Positions 22,327-22,548 of a stretch of DNA of 22,548 nt are shown piece by piece. A program made the translations under genes and the position numbers. Positions within the stretch are counted from its first letter, which is position 1. The number at the start of each line of letters is the position of its first letter. The stretch is from Methanobacteriota archaeon. Lineage in GTDB: Archaea > Thermoplasmatota > JASEFT01 > JAUWIS01. The stretch covers positions 1-22,548 of the forward strand of contig JAUWIS010000003.1 in the NCBI GenBank assembly GCA_030605245.1, in the 5' to 3' direction. Below the pieces are notes generated by a model. That model was not told where the DNA came from and searched no databases. It saw nothing but the letters and a program-made list of their open reading frames with translations.

Positions 22327-22548
22327 CTACTTTATCTCTATTCTTTTTCCTTTTTTCTCTTCTTTCTTTTTTTCAACCTTTTTCATTACTATATCCAGGA
22401 TACCGTTTTTGTATGTCGCGGCTGTTGAATCAGGAATGACCTTGCATGGCATTGCAACATCCTTGTGATATTTTCTTTTTGGTGTATCAACATCTATTGT
22501 CAGTATATCCTCGGTTGCGCTGATGTCAATATCGTTTTTTTCAACACC
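22327..22548 (-). CDS. Small heat-shock protein (Hsp20/alpha-crystallin), C-terminal part
   Basis: The frame is open from the right edge to TAG at 22327-22329 and gives the last 73 residues. GVEKNDIDISATEDILTIDV and RKYHKDVAMP are the middle alpha-crystallin strands. ATYKNGILDIVMKKVEKK is the hallmark A-x-x-x-NG(I/V)L end of the domain. The short C-terminal tail is Lys/Glu-rich and ends KGKRIEIK, which contains an IxI motif used for oligomer assembly. Hsp20 proteins hold unfolding proteins without ATP. The N-terminal region and the start lie outside the window. Confidence 0.88.
   Translation of the reverse strand, partial: GVEKNDIDISATEDILTIDVDTPKRKYHKDVAMPCKVIPDSTAATYKNGILDIVMKKVEKKKEEKKGKRIEIK

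Overview
The window is archaeal. It carries an archaeal-order S10/spc ribosomal protein cluster that includes aIF1 (SUI1) and RNase P component 1, both subunits of DNA topoisomerase VI, archaeal Ogg2, and TATA-box promoters of which several look leaderless. Desulfoferrodoxin, rubrerythrin and a flavin reductase-rubredoxin fusion point to an anaerobe. The DNA is AT-rich. Topoisomerase VI and the gene order suggest a euryarchaeal-type lineage, but I cannot name the taxon.

Layout. Positions 1-6480, minus strand: thirteen tightly packed genes read uL3-uL4-uL23-uL2-uS19-uL22-uS3-uL29-aIF1-Rnp1-uS17-uL14-uL24, with many ATGA or 1-4 base overlaps; uL24 runs off the left edge. Positions 6481-6885: a 405-base divergent spacer with two palindromic repeat elements and the topoisomerase VI promoter. 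Positions 6886-10352, plus strand: top6B-top6A. Positions 10367-11392, minus: a zinc-dependent medium-chain dehydrogenase. Positions 11383-14994: an accessory patch with a ribbon-helix-helix gene beside a decayed relative, a zinc-ribbon protein, a membrane-anchored FnIII/beta-helix (NosD-like) protein, a stand-alone metallo-beta-lactamase-fold protein, and hicB with a truncated hicA. Positions 15036-18613, minus: a six-gene apparent operon of LsrF-type aldolase, Ogg2, flavin reductase-rubredoxin, hemerythrin-like protein, desulfoferrodoxin and rubrerythrin. Then mtnA (plus), a radical SAM protein (minus), thiC (minus) and the C-terminal part of an Hsp20 gene (minus, cut by the right edge).

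Genes that work together: the ribosomal block supplies translation. Top6A and Top6B form one heterotetrameric enzyme. The redox operon combines superoxide reductase, peroxide reductase, their rubredoxin-type electron donor, a di-iron hemerythrin-like protein and an 8-oxoguanine glycosylase, that is, detoxification plus repair of oxidative DNA damage.

The most unusual signal is a set of palindromic DNA elements, some of them inside genes. A ~65-base element with 13-bp perfect terminal arms occurs twice: once in the spacer upstream of top6B, and once in frame at the 5' end of the uL23 gene, where it encodes an extra N-terminal segment. The one base pair that differs between the arms of the two copies changes on both sides, so pairing is kept. 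A second type, a cluster of four consecutive hairpins, lies in frame inside the radical SAM gene and appears to add about 40 residues. It shares hairpin architecture and a GGAGAG(A/T)G linker with a hairpin pair in the uL3/top6B spacer. These look like archaeal counterparts of protein-coding palindromic elements.
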